From positions 1-24,217 of the forward strand of contig DATKUB010000060.1 of NCBI GenBank assembly GCA_035530875.1: DNA of 24,217 bases. The letters are read 5' to 3'. This DNA is from JANXYY01 sp035530875. GTDB lineage: Bacteria > Actinomycetota > Actinomycetes > Nanopelagicales > Nanopelagicaceae. Under the pieces are notes generated by a model. That model saw only the letters and a program-made list of their open reading frames with translations. It made no database searches and was not told the DNA's origin. Of the stretch, positions 6,973 to 15,039 are shown one piece after another. Every line of letters begins with the position of its first letter. Positions within the stretch are counted from its first letter, which is position 1. The position numbers and the translations under genes are program-made.

Positions 6973-7241
6973 TCCGAGAGCCGTCATACTCGCCCCAAGT
7001 TGAAGGTGTCCTTAACACCTTAGAAGCCGGCTTGGATGTGCGGCTTCTAAATGCAGTATGCGATGCGATAGACCTCATTTGCGACCATGGCGATGATGCG
7101 CAGGTTCGACGTGAACAACTCTTAACTCGGATGGACAATCCGGTCTGGAAGGTCTCCGTCAGGGATGCTCGTCACGACTGGTTCGTTCTCTGGTGGCCGC
7201 ATGGAAATGTTGCAACCATCTACTACATCGGTGAAATCTAG
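6969..7241 (+). CDS. Small RelE/ParE-like protein, candidate toxin
   Basis: 90 residues. It begins at a GTG overlapping the upstream stop by 4 nt. The first 50 residues are predicted mostly helical (VEGVLNTLEAGLDVRLLNAV). The second half, NPVWKVSVRDARHDWFVLWW then PHGNVATIYYIGEI, has the strand pattern of RelE-type proteins, in which an upper strand 'W-K-x-R-V' is followed by two more strands. The usual C-terminal catalytic His-Arg/Lys segment after the last strand is absent, since the protein ends at IGEI, so it may be an atypical or inactive member. It is convergent with the homocysteine methyltransferase gene; both stops lie on one CTAG palindrome. A toxin role is inferred from size, coupling and fold pattern only. 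Confidence 0.55.
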   Translation: MIREPSYSPQVEGVLNTLEAGLDVRLLNAVCDAIDLICDHGDDAQVRREQLLTRMDNPVWKVSVRDARHDWFVLWWPHGNVATIYYIGEI

Positions 7242-8140
7242 GCTTGGGGCGTCCGTAGGCGTAGGGCATCGGTGATTGCTTTTGTATGTTGAGACGTTGA
7301 GCCGCAACATGATCCGATGATGTCGATTCCCAGTTCTTCCATCTCAACAGCGAACAAAGCCATTTCGTCGGGGGTACCGTCATATTCAAATACCTCGCCG
7401 TGAAGTTGAGGCAATCCAGCATTTGATTGAACGATGAGAAAAGTGCCGGGCGTTCTAGCGGCGACCAGTTCCTTGGCAATGATCCGCATTTCATCGGTTC
7501 CTCGCCCGCAATTGGCCCCGATGATTCGCACTCCGAGGTTTGATAAAACCGTGATGGCCAACTCCGGCTTAGTGCCCATCATCGTTCGAAGGTTTGTATC
7601 GAAACTCATTGTGACAATGAGGGGAAGGTCAGGGGCGGTCTGTTTCGAAGCGAGAACGGCAGCTTGCGCCTCGGCAAGATCACTCATGGTTTCAATGAGG
7701 ATCGCATCTACTCCGCCGTTGACTAGGCCAAGAATCTGCTCGGCGAAGATTTCCTTTGCGCTTTCAATCGTTAACTCGCCCATCGGTTCCATCAGTTCAC
7801 CGATTGGGCCGATATCGCCGAGAACATAAACTCCTGCATGTCGGTCAGCGACGCGTCGAGCCACCTGTGCACCGGCCGAATTCAACTCGATTACTCGATC
7901 CGCAAGGTCATGCAACTTCAGACGTGACCTGGTTCCGCCAAATGTGTTGGTGGTGAGGAACCTGGCTCCGGCTTGCGCATAATTTTCAAGAATTTGCTCA
8001 ATTACCTCTGGTTTTTCAACATTCCATAGTTCGGGTGCGCCGCCATCTTGAAGACCCAATTCTTGGAGCAAGGTTCCCATCGCGCCGTCGCACACCAGCG
8101 GACCCTCGGTCGCAAGCACTTGGTAAATTTCGTCGCTCAT
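7238..8140 (-). CDS. Homocysteine S-methyltransferase domain protein
   Basis: 300 residues, consisting of just the homocysteine-binding barrel found at the N-terminus of MetH and in BHMT. The zinc thiolate ligands are visible: Cys211 in GANCGRG and Cys278/Cys279 in GSCCGST. DGAMGTLLQELGL (18-30) and TNTFGGTR (64-71) are typical early motifs. It would transfer a methyl group to homocysteine to make methionine. The methyl donor is unclear: the folate-binding, cobalamin-binding and reactivation domains of MetH are absent here, so it either works with a separate corrinoid protein or uses another donor such as a betaine or S-methylmethionine. The start overlaps the upstream small gene by ATGA. Confidence 0.85.
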   Translation of the reverse strand: MSDEIYQVLATEGPLVCDGAMGTLLQELGLQDGGAPELWNVEKPEVIEQILENYAQAGARFLTTNTFGGTRSRLKLHDLADRVIELNSAGAQVARRVADRHAGVYVLGDIGPIGELMEPMGELTIESAKEIFAEQILGLVNGGVDAILIETMSDLAEAQAAVLASKQTAPDLPLIVTMSFDTNLRTMMGTKPELAITVLSNLGVRIIGANCGRGTDEMRIIAKELVAARTPGTFLIVQSNAGLPQLHGEVFEYDGTPDEMALFAVEMEELGIDIIGSCCGSTSQHTKAITDALRLRTPQA

Positions 8141-8442
8141 TCGGTGGTGTCGGCATTTAGTGAATCCAATATTTCGGTCATGCGAGCTTCGGTGAATTCC
8201 TGAAGTAGTCGATCAGCCACGGTGTTTGCTACTTCATCCGGCTCGCCCTCAGCGCTGGTCCAGGCGGTACGCACCCAGCCAGAAATATAGGCGTCTGAAC
8301 CTATTTCACCGAGGCGAACCGCAGCTTCGTCGATGGCCTCTTGAAACCTTGCTGGCAGGCTGACCTTTATTACCGTATCTCCGGATCGCGCCACGACTAA
8401 CGAGGGGAAATCTCGCCACATCATGATCTGATATTCGCTCAT
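8137..8442 (-). CDS. Small 'virulence factor' family protein (PF13769-like)
   Basis: 101 residues. The N-terminal sequence YQIMMWRDFPSLVVARSGDT and the following strand, then LPARFQEAIDEAAVRLG and SDAYISGWVRT, match what I recall of the short 'virulence factor' family, whose members read Y-Q-I-x-x-W-R-D-I-P and are found beside corrinoid or homocysteine methyltransferase genes in actinobacteria and rhizobia. The family name says nothing proven about function. AGGG lies about 7 nt before the ATG. The gene follows the EF-G-like gene by 20 nt and overlaps the homocysteine methyltransferase start by 4 nt, so a role in that methyl transfer is the best contextual guess. Confidence 0.6.
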   Translation of the reverse strand: MSEYQIMMWRDFPSLVVARSGDTVIKVSLPARFQEAIDEAAVRLGEIGSDAYISGWVRTAWTSAEGEPDEVANTVADRLLQEFTEARMTEILDSLNADTTE

Positions 8443-8462
8443 TAGGTAACCCTAGCAACGTC

Positions 8463-10628
8463 TTAGCCTGAGGTTTTAGCCACCTTCGTGGCCACGTGGC
8501 TTGGCATGGGTTGATGGTGTGAATACTTTCTAGTCAGTAGGCCGGTGCCGTGGGAAAGAGAGCGAAGTTCAATGGCATAACGACTCAACTCGAGGGTGGG
8601 GATCTCGGCTTTGACTGTGGTTCGCCCCTCTCGGATGCTCTCGCTGCCGAGGACTCGTCCGCGACGAGGCGCTAAATCACTCATTACGGCGCCAACAAAT
8701 TCATCATCGGTTGTGATCTCAACTAGATCCACGGGTTCAAGGAGAGCGACGCTTGTCTTTTCGGCTGCATCCTTCAGTGCCAAAGCTCCGGCAACCTGAA
8801 ATGCAGCGTCCGATGAATCAACAGAATGGGCTTTTCCATCAACCAGGGTTACTCGTAGATCAACCACCGGATACCCAGCCACTAGCCCGCGTTCCAGTTG
8901 GATTCTCACGCCCTTTTCTACTGAGGGAATAAAGGCACGAGGCACAGACCCACCGACAACTTTGTCGACAAATTCGAATCCGGTGCCTTGGGGCAGCGGC
9001 TCAACCTCAATGTCGCATACGGCATATTGGCCATGGCCGCCGCTCTGTTTCACGTGTTTTCCGTGTCCGTTGGCGGCTGCAGAGAAAGTCTCTCTCAATG
9101 AGACTTTCACCTCTATCGCATCGACCTTCACTTGATACTTATTACTCAGTCGTTCGAGAAGTACATCTGCATGTGCCTGGCCCATGCACCAAAGTACGGT
9201 CTGTCGTGTCTCTGGATTCTGTTCGAGTCGCAGCGTTGGATCTTCTGCTACTAAACGGCCTAGTGCCGACGCCATTTTTTCTTCATCTGAAGATGAGTGG
9301 GCGACTATCGCGATCGGCAGCAGAGATTCAGGCAGTAGCCAAGGTTGCATGACCATTGGGCTCTCTTTGGAAGATATCGTGTCGCCCGTCTCAGCCCGAT
9401 TGAGTTTGGTAAGGGCACCAATATCGCCCGCCCGAAGGACGCGAATGGGTCGAAGTTTTGCCCCGAGTGGGGAGGCTAAGGCGCCTACGCGTTCATCGAC
9501 ATCGTGATCGGCATGAGCTCGCTCTTGACCTTGAAATGATGCGGCATGTCCAGATACGTGAATGACCTGGTCCGGAGTTAACGAGCCGGAAAAAACTCGG
9601 ACCAAAGAGATGCGTCCCATGAAAGGGTCAGTTGTCGTCTTGATGACCTCCGCGACGAGTGGTCCATTGGCATCGCACTTAACCTCGGCCGCCGCGCCAC
9701 CAGTCAGCATGCTGATCGGTGGCATCGGGTGCTCGGTTGGAGCGGGAAACCCTCGAACAATTACGTCGAGAAGGTCGTAGAGACCCAGACCGCTAATTGC
9801 CGAGGTGGCCATAATCGGGTGGAACCTAGCTCTGGCCATTGCCTTTTCAAAATCACTTATCAAGACGGAATGTTCAATTTCTTCGCCCGACAAATAACGC
9901 TCCATGAGAGTTTCATCTTCGCTCTCGGCAATAATTGCCTCGAGCAATTCATTTCTCTGATCCTGTACCAGGGCGACGTGTTCCGGATCTGCGTCTCGCA
10001 TTTCCTTAACGGTGTTGGAGTAATCAGTGATCTGCATTGTGATTAGGTTTATCAAGGCCGTTGGAGATCCATCGTCAGCATGGAGTACAAGATCTACTGG
10101 ATGTACTCCCTCGCCAAACACTCTTCGAGCTATGGCGACGGTCTCATCGAAATCGGCACGCGGATGGTCGAGTTTGGTTACGACTATTGCTCTTGGCATG
10201 TCTACGGCGGCGCATTCGTCCCACAAGATACGAGTAGTGCCGTCGATTCCATCGACGGCACTAACTACGAAAAGCGCAGCATCAGCGCCTCGGAGTCCTG
10301 CGCGCAAGTCACCGACGAAATCTGGGTATCCGGGTGCATCAAGAAGATTTAGGTTAAAGGTGGTGCCTTCGGCATCTTGGAAATCGATCGGTGCCAGTGA
10401 AAGATTTATTGAACGCTGTTGCTTAATTTCAGCTTCATCGAAGTCTGTAACGGTATTCCCATTCTCGATGCTGCCCATTCGGGTCGTGGCTCCGCGTTCG
10501 AAAAGTAGGGCTTCTATGAGGGTCGTTTTGCCGGCACCGGTATGACCCACCAGTACTACGTTCCTGATGTGATCTGCCGTTGCGCGATCCAATGATTGGC
10601 TGGTTAGGTCTGAAGGCTGTCCTGACAT
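8463..10628 (-). CDS. Elongation factor G-like translational GTPase (EF-G2 type)
   Basis: 721 residues from the ATG at 10628, chosen because AAGGTG lies 6 nt upstream; a longer start adds only 12 unlikely residues. The GTPase motifs are GHTGAGKTT (28-36), DAPGYPDF (97-104) and TKLD (151-154). EF-G domains II-V follow, including the domain IV/V region with GYPVVDLRVTLVDGKAH. It differs from canonical EF-G: the switch II catalytic His (DxxGHxDF) is Tyr, the switch I RGIT segment reads RSIN, and the NKxD motif is TKLD. These changes occur in the second EF-G-like proteins of actinobacteria (the Rv0120c type), whose role is not established. It heads a minus-strand operon with the next two genes and shares a 63-bp intergenic region with divergent pgsA. 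Confidence 0.88.
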   Translation of the reverse strand: MSGQPSDLTSQSLDRATADHIRNVVLVGHTGAGKTTLIEALLFERGATTRMGSIENGNTVTDFDEAEIKQQRSINLSLAPIDFQDAEGTTFNLNLLDAPGYPDFVGDLRAGLRGADAALFVVSAVDGIDGTTRILWDECAAVDMPRAIVVTKLDHPRADFDETVAIARRVFGEGVHPVDLVLHADDGSPTALINLITMQITDYSNTVKEMRDADPEHVALVQDQRNELLEAIIAESEDETLMERYLSGEEIEHSVLISDFEKAMARARFHPIMATSAISGLGLYDLLDVIVRGFPAPTEHPMPPISMLTGGAAAEVKCDANGPLVAEVIKTTTDPFMGRISLVRVFSGSLTPDQVIHVSGHAASFQGQERAHADHDVDERVGALASPLGAKLRPIRVLRAGDIGALTKLNRAETGDTISSKESPMVMQPWLLPESLLPIAIVAHSSSDEEKMASALGRLVAEDPTLRLEQNPETRQTVLWCMGQAHADVLLERLSNKYQVKVDAIEVKVSLRETFSAAANGHGKHVKQSGGHGQYAVCDIEVEPLPQGTGFEFVDKVVGGSVPRAFIPSVEKGVRIQLERGLVAGYPVVDLRVTLVDGKAHSVDSSDAAFQVAGALALKDAAEKTSVALLEPVDLVEITTDDEFVGAVMSDLAPRRGRVLGSESIREGRTTVKAEIPTLELSRYAIELRSLSHGTGLLTRKYSHHQPMPSHVATKVAKTSG

Positions 10629-10691
10629 ATCGCCCACCTTGCTACCGCAAAGGCCGGCACACAAGTAGGAAGGGCATACGATTACCTCACC

Positions 10692-11291
10692 ATGCTGAAC
10701 GGATTAGTCAGAGTTCCAATTACTCGGGTTATCACTCCGCTGGCCAGGGCTGTGGTTCGAGTAGGGATTTCGCCTGCCGTAGTTACTTGGAGCGGCGCGA
10801 TCGGCGCGATCGCAGCTTCGGCTCTACTCATTCCGAGTGGCCACCTATTTGCCGCTTCCCTGTTTGTCGGTGGACTGGCCCTCCTGGATCTACTTGACGG
10901 GACCATGGCTCGGATCTCGGGGCAGACCTCAGATTGGGGCGCATTTCTGGACTCAAACCTGGATCGAGTCACTGATGCCGCGATATTTGCCTCGCTGGCC
11001 ACCTACTACGCCACCCGAGATCACACCCTGATGATTCTTGCGCTAATCGCCCTAGTGGCTGGGTTTCAGGTTTCATATGCAAAAGCCCGCGCCGAGTCGC
11101 TTGGCTTGAAATGCACGGGCGGACTCATGGAGCGGGCAGAGCGGCTAATCGTCGTTCTAGCCGTAATTGGTCTCACCGGACTTGGAGTTCGGTACGTGGC
11201 CGGAATTGGATTATGGCTGTTGGTGATTGGTGGTGTGTTCACTTTTGGTCAGCGCCTTCGACAGGTTCACATCGAAAGTCATACCCGGTGA
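10692..11291 (+). CDS. pgsA: CDP-alcohol phosphatidyltransferase, phosphatidylinositol phosphate synthase type
   Basis: 199 residues with about six membrane helices. The family signature D-x2-D-G-x2-A-R-x8-G-x3-D-x3-D is complete: Asp66, Asp69, Gly70, Ala73, Arg74, Gly83, Asp87, Asp91. In actinobacteria the enzyme at this position joins CDP-diacylglycerol and inositol 1-phosphate to make phosphatidylinositol phosphate in the membrane, the precursor of phosphatidylinositol mannosides. That specificity is taken from the neighbouring patA and pimA genes. There is no strong ribosome binding site next to the ATG. The stop overlaps the next GTG by 4 nt (GTGA). The mycobacterial gene is also called pgsA1. 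Confidence 0.9.
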   Translation: MLNGLVRVPITRVITPLARAVVRVGISPAVVTWSGAIGAIAASALLIPSGHLFAASLFVGGLALLDLLDGTMARISGQTSDWGAFLDSNLDRVTDAAIFASLATYYATRDHTLMILALIALVAGFQVSYAKARAESLGLKCTGGLMERAERLIVVLAVIGLTGLGVRYVAGIGLWLLVIGGVFTFGQRLRQVHIESHTR

Positions 11292-12199
11292 AAGAGGCGT
11301 TCGACGCTCTTGCCTATCGAAGCGCGTGGCGCATTGTGCGAGTCATTCCAGAGTCCGTCGCTTACGCGCTATTTCAGGCAGTTGCAGATCGCGCTTGGCG
11401 AAAGCGTGGCAAGGGTGTAACGCAGTTGGAGAATAATTTACGTCGCGTTGTACCAGATGCCGATCAGGACCAACTTCGGGAGTTATCACGAAATTCTATG
11501 CGCCTGTATATGCGCTACTGGTGCGATTCTTTTCGCATTCCTGACTGGAGCGCTGAGCGCATCGTCAACACTATAAAGATCGTGAATGAAGTACATCTAC
11601 GGGAGGCACTTTCGGCCGAAAAAGGCTGTGTAGTAGCGCTCCCACACGTTGGCAACTGGGATCATGCAGGGTCATGGGCTTGTGTTACTGGAACTCCACT
11701 AACAACCGTCGCCGAGCGGCTCAAACCAGAGTCACTTTTTCAAGCGTTCCTTCGGTATCGCCAAGAGTTAGGCATGGAAGTTCTGGCCAGCGATAGCGAT
11801 CACATCATGGGCGTGCTCGCGGCCCGCTTGCGTTCTGGACGCTTAGTGGCTCTCGTAGCTGATCGCGATCTTTCAAGCACCGGCATTGTTGTAGATTTCT
11901 TTGGCGAACCGGCCTCTCTCCCAGCTGGACCGGCGGCCTTAGCGGTGCAAACTGGAGCGGCGTTAGTGCCAGCCTTCGTCAAATACTTGGAACCCCGTGA
12001 TCCGAGCGGATTCAACATCGAGGTTGAATTTTTCCCGCCCGTTACCGACCCAGAAACAGGTTCTCGTAGCGATCGAATAACGGCGATGGTCACTTCGTGT
12101 GCGTCAGTTTTCGAAAAGGCAATTTCGAACGATCCTAACCAATGGCACATGTTGCAGCGATATTGGATAAGCGATCGTAAGCCGGCGAACGTGAAATGA
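11288..12199 (+). CDS. patA: Phosphatidylinositol mannoside acyltransferase (PatA-like, LpxL family)
   Basis: 303 residues from the GTG that overlaps the pgsA stop; an earlier in-frame start lies inside pgsA and was rejected. The acyltransferase motif H-x4-D is visible as PHVGNWDH (His120, Asp125), followed by VAERLKPE and the ADRDLSSTGI segment (191-200) typical of lipid A/PIM acyltransferases. It would transfer an acyl chain from acyl-CoA to the mannose of PIM on the inner face of the membrane. The position between pgsA and pimA is the same as Rv2611c in mycobacteria, which supports the substrate. The N-terminus is amphipathic, consistent with peripheral membrane attachment. Confidence 0.88.
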   Translation: MKEAFDALAYRSAWRIVRVIPESVAYALFQAVADRAWRKRGKGVTQLENNLRRVVPDADQDQLRELSRNSMRLYMRYWCDSFRIPDWSAERIVNTIKIVNEVHLREALSAEKGCVVALPHVGNWDHAGSWACVTGTPLTTVAERLKPESLFQAFLRYRQELGMEVLASDSDHIMGVLAARLRSGRLVALVADRDLSSTGIVVDFFGEPASLPAGPAALAVQTGAALVPAFVKYLEPRDPSGFNIEVEFFPPVTDPETGSRSDRITAMVTSCASVFEKAISNDPNQWHMLQRYWISDRKPANVK

Positions 12200-12212
12200 A
12201 AGTTGGCGGTGG

Positions 12213-13370
12213 ATGAGAATCGGAATCGTCTGCCCGTACGATTGGGATTTTCCCGGTGGGGTCCAATTCCACATTCGTGATTTGGCGCAGAAATTGATCG
12301 AATGGGGACACGAGGTCTCGGTGCTGGCCCCAACGTCAGAAGATGTCGAACGCCCCGAATGGCTTGTCGATGCCGGTCGACCTATTGCGGTGCCTTACAA
12401 CGGTGCCGTCGCTCGGGTTCAGTTCGGCCCGGTGGCTGCGGGCCGGGTTAGACGGTGGATAAGCGAGGGAAGTTTTGACGTTCTCCATCTACATGAACCC
12501 GGAATTCCGTCGCTTTCGCTCCTTGCCTGCTGGGCCGCTTCGGGGCCGATGGTCGGCACTTTTCACGCGGCTCACGTTCGCAGTCGCGCGCTTAATGCGG
12601 CTAGCCCATTTCTCGTTCCAGCGCTAGAAAAGCTAAGTGCCCGAATTGCGGTGAGTGAAGAGGCTAGGGCGACTCTGATCGATCATCATGGCGGCGATGC
12701 CGTTGTCATTCCGAATGGCGTCAATTTCGATCTTTTCGCCGGGGCAATTCCGCAGAGCCGATGGCAAGGTTTAACTCTGGGTTTCGTTGGTCGATTTGAT
12801 GAGCCGCGTAAGGGTCTAGCCCTATTGCTAGCGGCAATGCCAAACATCATCAAACGACACCCTGAGATACGTCTAGTGATTGCTGGTCGCGGGGATTCCG
12901 ATTCTCTTATGAGCCGTCTGCCAACCATCGTTAAGGATCATTGCGAGTTCCTAGGTATCGTGGACGATCAGACCAAAGCTTCTTTATTCGCATCGGTTGG
13001 CGTCTATGTTGCCCCAAACACTGGTGGTGAATCCTTTGGGATCATCGTTGCCGAAGCGATGTCCGCCGGCGCTGCCATAGTGGCAAGCGATTTGGCGGCG
13101 TTTCATGCAGTTCTTGACGACGGAAATGCCGGAGTATTTTTCTCGAACGGGGACGCCTCAGATTTAGCAAGCGTGATTTCTGACTTGCTCGATAACACCC
13201 AAGAGAGAATCAATTTGGGGGTGCGGGCTCAATTGGCTGCCCTTCGCTTCGACTGGTCTCAAGTAGCCAGTCAGATCCAATCGGTTTACGAAATGGTTGC
13301 CATCGACGGCGGCAAAGTGAGCATAGGGGAACCTAACTTGCTTATTCGGCGTAGGGAGAGTGGGCAGTGA
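12213..13370 (+). CDS. pimA: Phosphatidylinositol alpha-mannosyltransferase
   Basis: 385 residues, the usual length for this GT4, GT-B fold enzyme. It adds the first mannose from GDP-mannose to phosphatidylinositol. The start MRIGIVCPYDWDFPGGVQFH contains the conserved Gly-Gly loop (15-16). His118 (GTFHAAH) aligns with the catalytic-site His of mycobacterial PimA. FVGRFDEPRKG carries the first sugar-nucleotide-contacting Glu (197), and NTGGESFGIIVAEAM carries the EX7E pair Glu273 and Glu281. It starts 13 nt after patA. The stop overlaps the next gene by GTGA, continuing the coupled chain. Confidence 0.92.
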   Translation: MRIGIVCPYDWDFPGGVQFHIRDLAQKLIEWGHEVSVLAPTSEDVERPEWLVDAGRPIAVPYNGAVARVQFGPVAAGRVRRWISEGSFDVLHLHEPGIPSLSLLACWAASGPMVGTFHAAHVRSRALNAASPFLVPALEKLSARIAVSEEARATLIDHHGGDAVVIPNGVNFDLFAGAIPQSRWQGLTLGFVGRFDEPRKGLALLLAAMPNIIKRHPEIRLVIAGRGDSDSLMSRLPTIVKDHCEFLGIVDDQTKASLFASVGVYVAPNTGGESFGIIVAEAMSAGAAIVASDLAAFHAVLDDGNAGVFFSNGDASDLASVISDLLDNTQERINLGVRAQLAALRFDWSQVASQIQSVYEMVAIDGGKVSIGEPNLLIRRRESGQ

Positions 13371-13894
13371 GCGTCGGTGGCTTGGTAATTGGGTTTCTCC
13401 TTTTTCTGTCTTTTCTTGGCTGGTCTCTGTCATTTTTTGCTGGGCGTTTGGACCGTCTACATCACCGTGTCGAGACTTCCTGGGCCGCTCTCGATGCCGC
13501 GCTACAGCGCAGGGCAGGAGTCGCTTTGGAGTTAGCCTCGTCCGGCCTGCTTGATCCGGCGTCGGGCGCACTCCTAGCAGCCGCGGCTCACGAAGCTAGA
13601 GAAGCTCACGGAAATCGGGTTCAGGCCGAGACTGATCTTTCTTGGCATTTGCAATTGTTATTCCTGAGCCGTGCTGATCTTGAGCAGTTGGCTCAAGATC
13701 GCCATGGCGAGGATCTCGTGCACGAAGTAGAAGACGCCGTATCTCGAGTCCAATTGGCTCATTCTTTTCACACCGACGCCGTTACCTCGACCCGAAAAGT
13801 GCGTCAGAAAAAATTTGTTCGTCTTTTTAGATTGGCAGGTAGCGCGAGTGTCCCGACCGAATTCCCAGCCTCGCTAGATATTGTGCGCGAGTGA
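13367..13894 (+). CDS. LemA-like membrane-anchored protein of unknown function
   Basis: 175 residues. One N-terminal membrane helix (about 4-26, GGLVIGFLLFLSFLGWSLSF) is followed by a helical region beginning RLDRLHHRVETSWAALDAAL and QRRAGVALELA. This resembles the LemA signature in which a Leu-rich helix reads N-R-L-x-x-L...V...A-W-x-x-I-D-V-x-L-x-R-R. The rest is helical and charged, with no enzyme motif. Its function is unknown. Both ends are coupled by 4-nt GTGA overlaps, to pimA upstream and to the lipoprotein gene downstream, so it is made together with the PIM enzymes. A protein of similar type follows pimA in other actinobacteria. Confidence 0.55.
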   Translation: MSVGGLVIGFLLFLSFLGWSLSFFAGRLDRLHHRVETSWAALDAALQRRAGVALELASSGLLDPASGALLAAAAHEAREAHGNRVQAETDLSWHLQLLFLSRADLEQLAQDRHGEDLVHEVEDAVSRVQLAHSFHTDAVTSTRKVRQKKFVRLFRLAGSASVPTEFPASLDIVRE

Positions 13895-14988
13895 AACTTG
13901 CGCAAACGACATATCGCGGATTGCTATTTAGCGCTCTTACGGCTTCTTTAGCCCTAGCCGCATGTTCCAGTAATCCACCGACACCTGTGGCTAGCCCCAC
14001 CCAGACGGTTTCGACTACGCCAACTCCACCGCCACCGCCACCACCGCACTACAACTCCCTCAATGGGATGATCGCTCCAGACGGCCCAGTGCTAGCGGTC
14101 AAGATAGACGACACGGATGCCGGGCACCCCCAGATCTCCGTCGACCAGGCCGACGTCGTCTACGTCGAGCAGGTTGAGGGTGGGCTGACCCGCCTGGCCG
14201 TGATTTTTTCATCCAAAATTCCGGCACAGATTGGGCCGGTGCGAAGCGCGCGCATTAGTGACATTGATCTGCTAGCCCAATACGGCAAAGTGGCCTTTGC
14301 TTATTCCGGAGCGCAGACGCGAATGTTGCCAGTCATTGCGGCGGCAAATCTATTCAATCTGGGCGCCGAGTTGGAATCGGCGGCGCTGTACCAGCGTGAC
14401 TCATCTCGCTACGCCCCGACCAATCTCCTCGTGAACGCCCCACAACTCCTTGCCAAAGCTCCAGGGGCGGCAATCTCGCACAATGTCGGTTGGACATTTG
14501 GCGACGCGCCAGTCGGTGGTCAACTGCTCAATAGTGTGAGCGTCACTTATCCGGCTAGCAGTTATAAGGCAACCTGGTCGGACACTGAAAAAAGGTGGCT
14601 TCTAGACCATGACAGGCGGCCGGACGTGGCTGCCTCGGGCCTTCGATTAGGGCCGGCAACCTTGGTCATCCAACAAGTGCTGATGCACGCGAGCCCATAC
14701 GGAGACCACTTGGGGAACAACACCCCGATGTCAGAGACCGTGGGTTCGGGAACAGGCTGGATACTTCGCGATGGCATGTCCTACGCCGCGACTTGGACCC
14801 GCAAGTCACTGAGCGATGGCACCCATTGGCGCCTGGCCGATGGCACTGAAATCAAATTCGCGCCCGGCCCGATCTGGGTATTCCTTACCGACCGCACCAG
14901 GAGTCCGATTTTTAGCCGTCCGGCTCCACCTCCGAGCGCAACTCCCACCTCGCCTTCAGCGACGCCTAGTAGCTCGGCCACAAAGTAG
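13891..14988 (+). CDS. DUF3048 (YerB-like) lipoprotein
   Basis: 365 residues. A signal peptide ends in the lipobox LALAAC with Cys25 as the lipidation site. A Pro/Thr linker with seven consecutive prolines (about 46-52) leads to the DUF3048 N- and C-terminal domains. These show LAVKIDDTDAGHPQ near the start, VVYVEQVEGGLTRLAVIFSS, and PVRSARISDIDLL, which are typical of the family. A second Ser/Thr/Pro/Ala tail (about 342-365) is unusual for it. The protein should sit on the outer face of the membrane. The function of the family (Bacillus YerB) is not established. It starts at a GTG overlapping the LemA-like stop and is the last gene of the PIM operon. Confidence 0.8.
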   Translation: MKLAQTTYRGLLFSALTASLALAACSSNPPTPVASPTQTVSTTPTPPPPPPPHYNSLNGMIAPDGPVLAVKIDDTDAGHPQISVDQADVVYVEQVEGGLTRLAVIFSSKIPAQIGPVRSARISDIDLLAQYGKVAFAYSGAQTRMLPVIAAANLFNLGAELESAALYQRDSSRYAPTNLLVNAPQLLAKAPGAAISHNVGWTFGDAPVGGQLLNSVSVTYPASSYKATWSDTEKRWLLDHDRRPDVAASGLRLGPATLVIQQVLMHASPYGDHLGNNTPMSETVGSGTGWILRDGMSYAATWTRKSLSDGTHWRLADGTEIKFAPGPIWVFLTDRTRSPIFSRPAPPPSATPTSPSATPSSSATK

Positions 14989-15039
14989 ACTGCAGGGCTA
15001 GGCTTCAAGTAGTTCTTGGCCGACCCGGTCTGGCGCAGG

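Noticed and set aside
10629..10691. Divergent promoter pair between the EF-G-like gene and pgsA
   Set aside because: A promoter must exist nearby, but I could not find -35/-10 pairs with acceptable spacing on either strand, so none is annotated.
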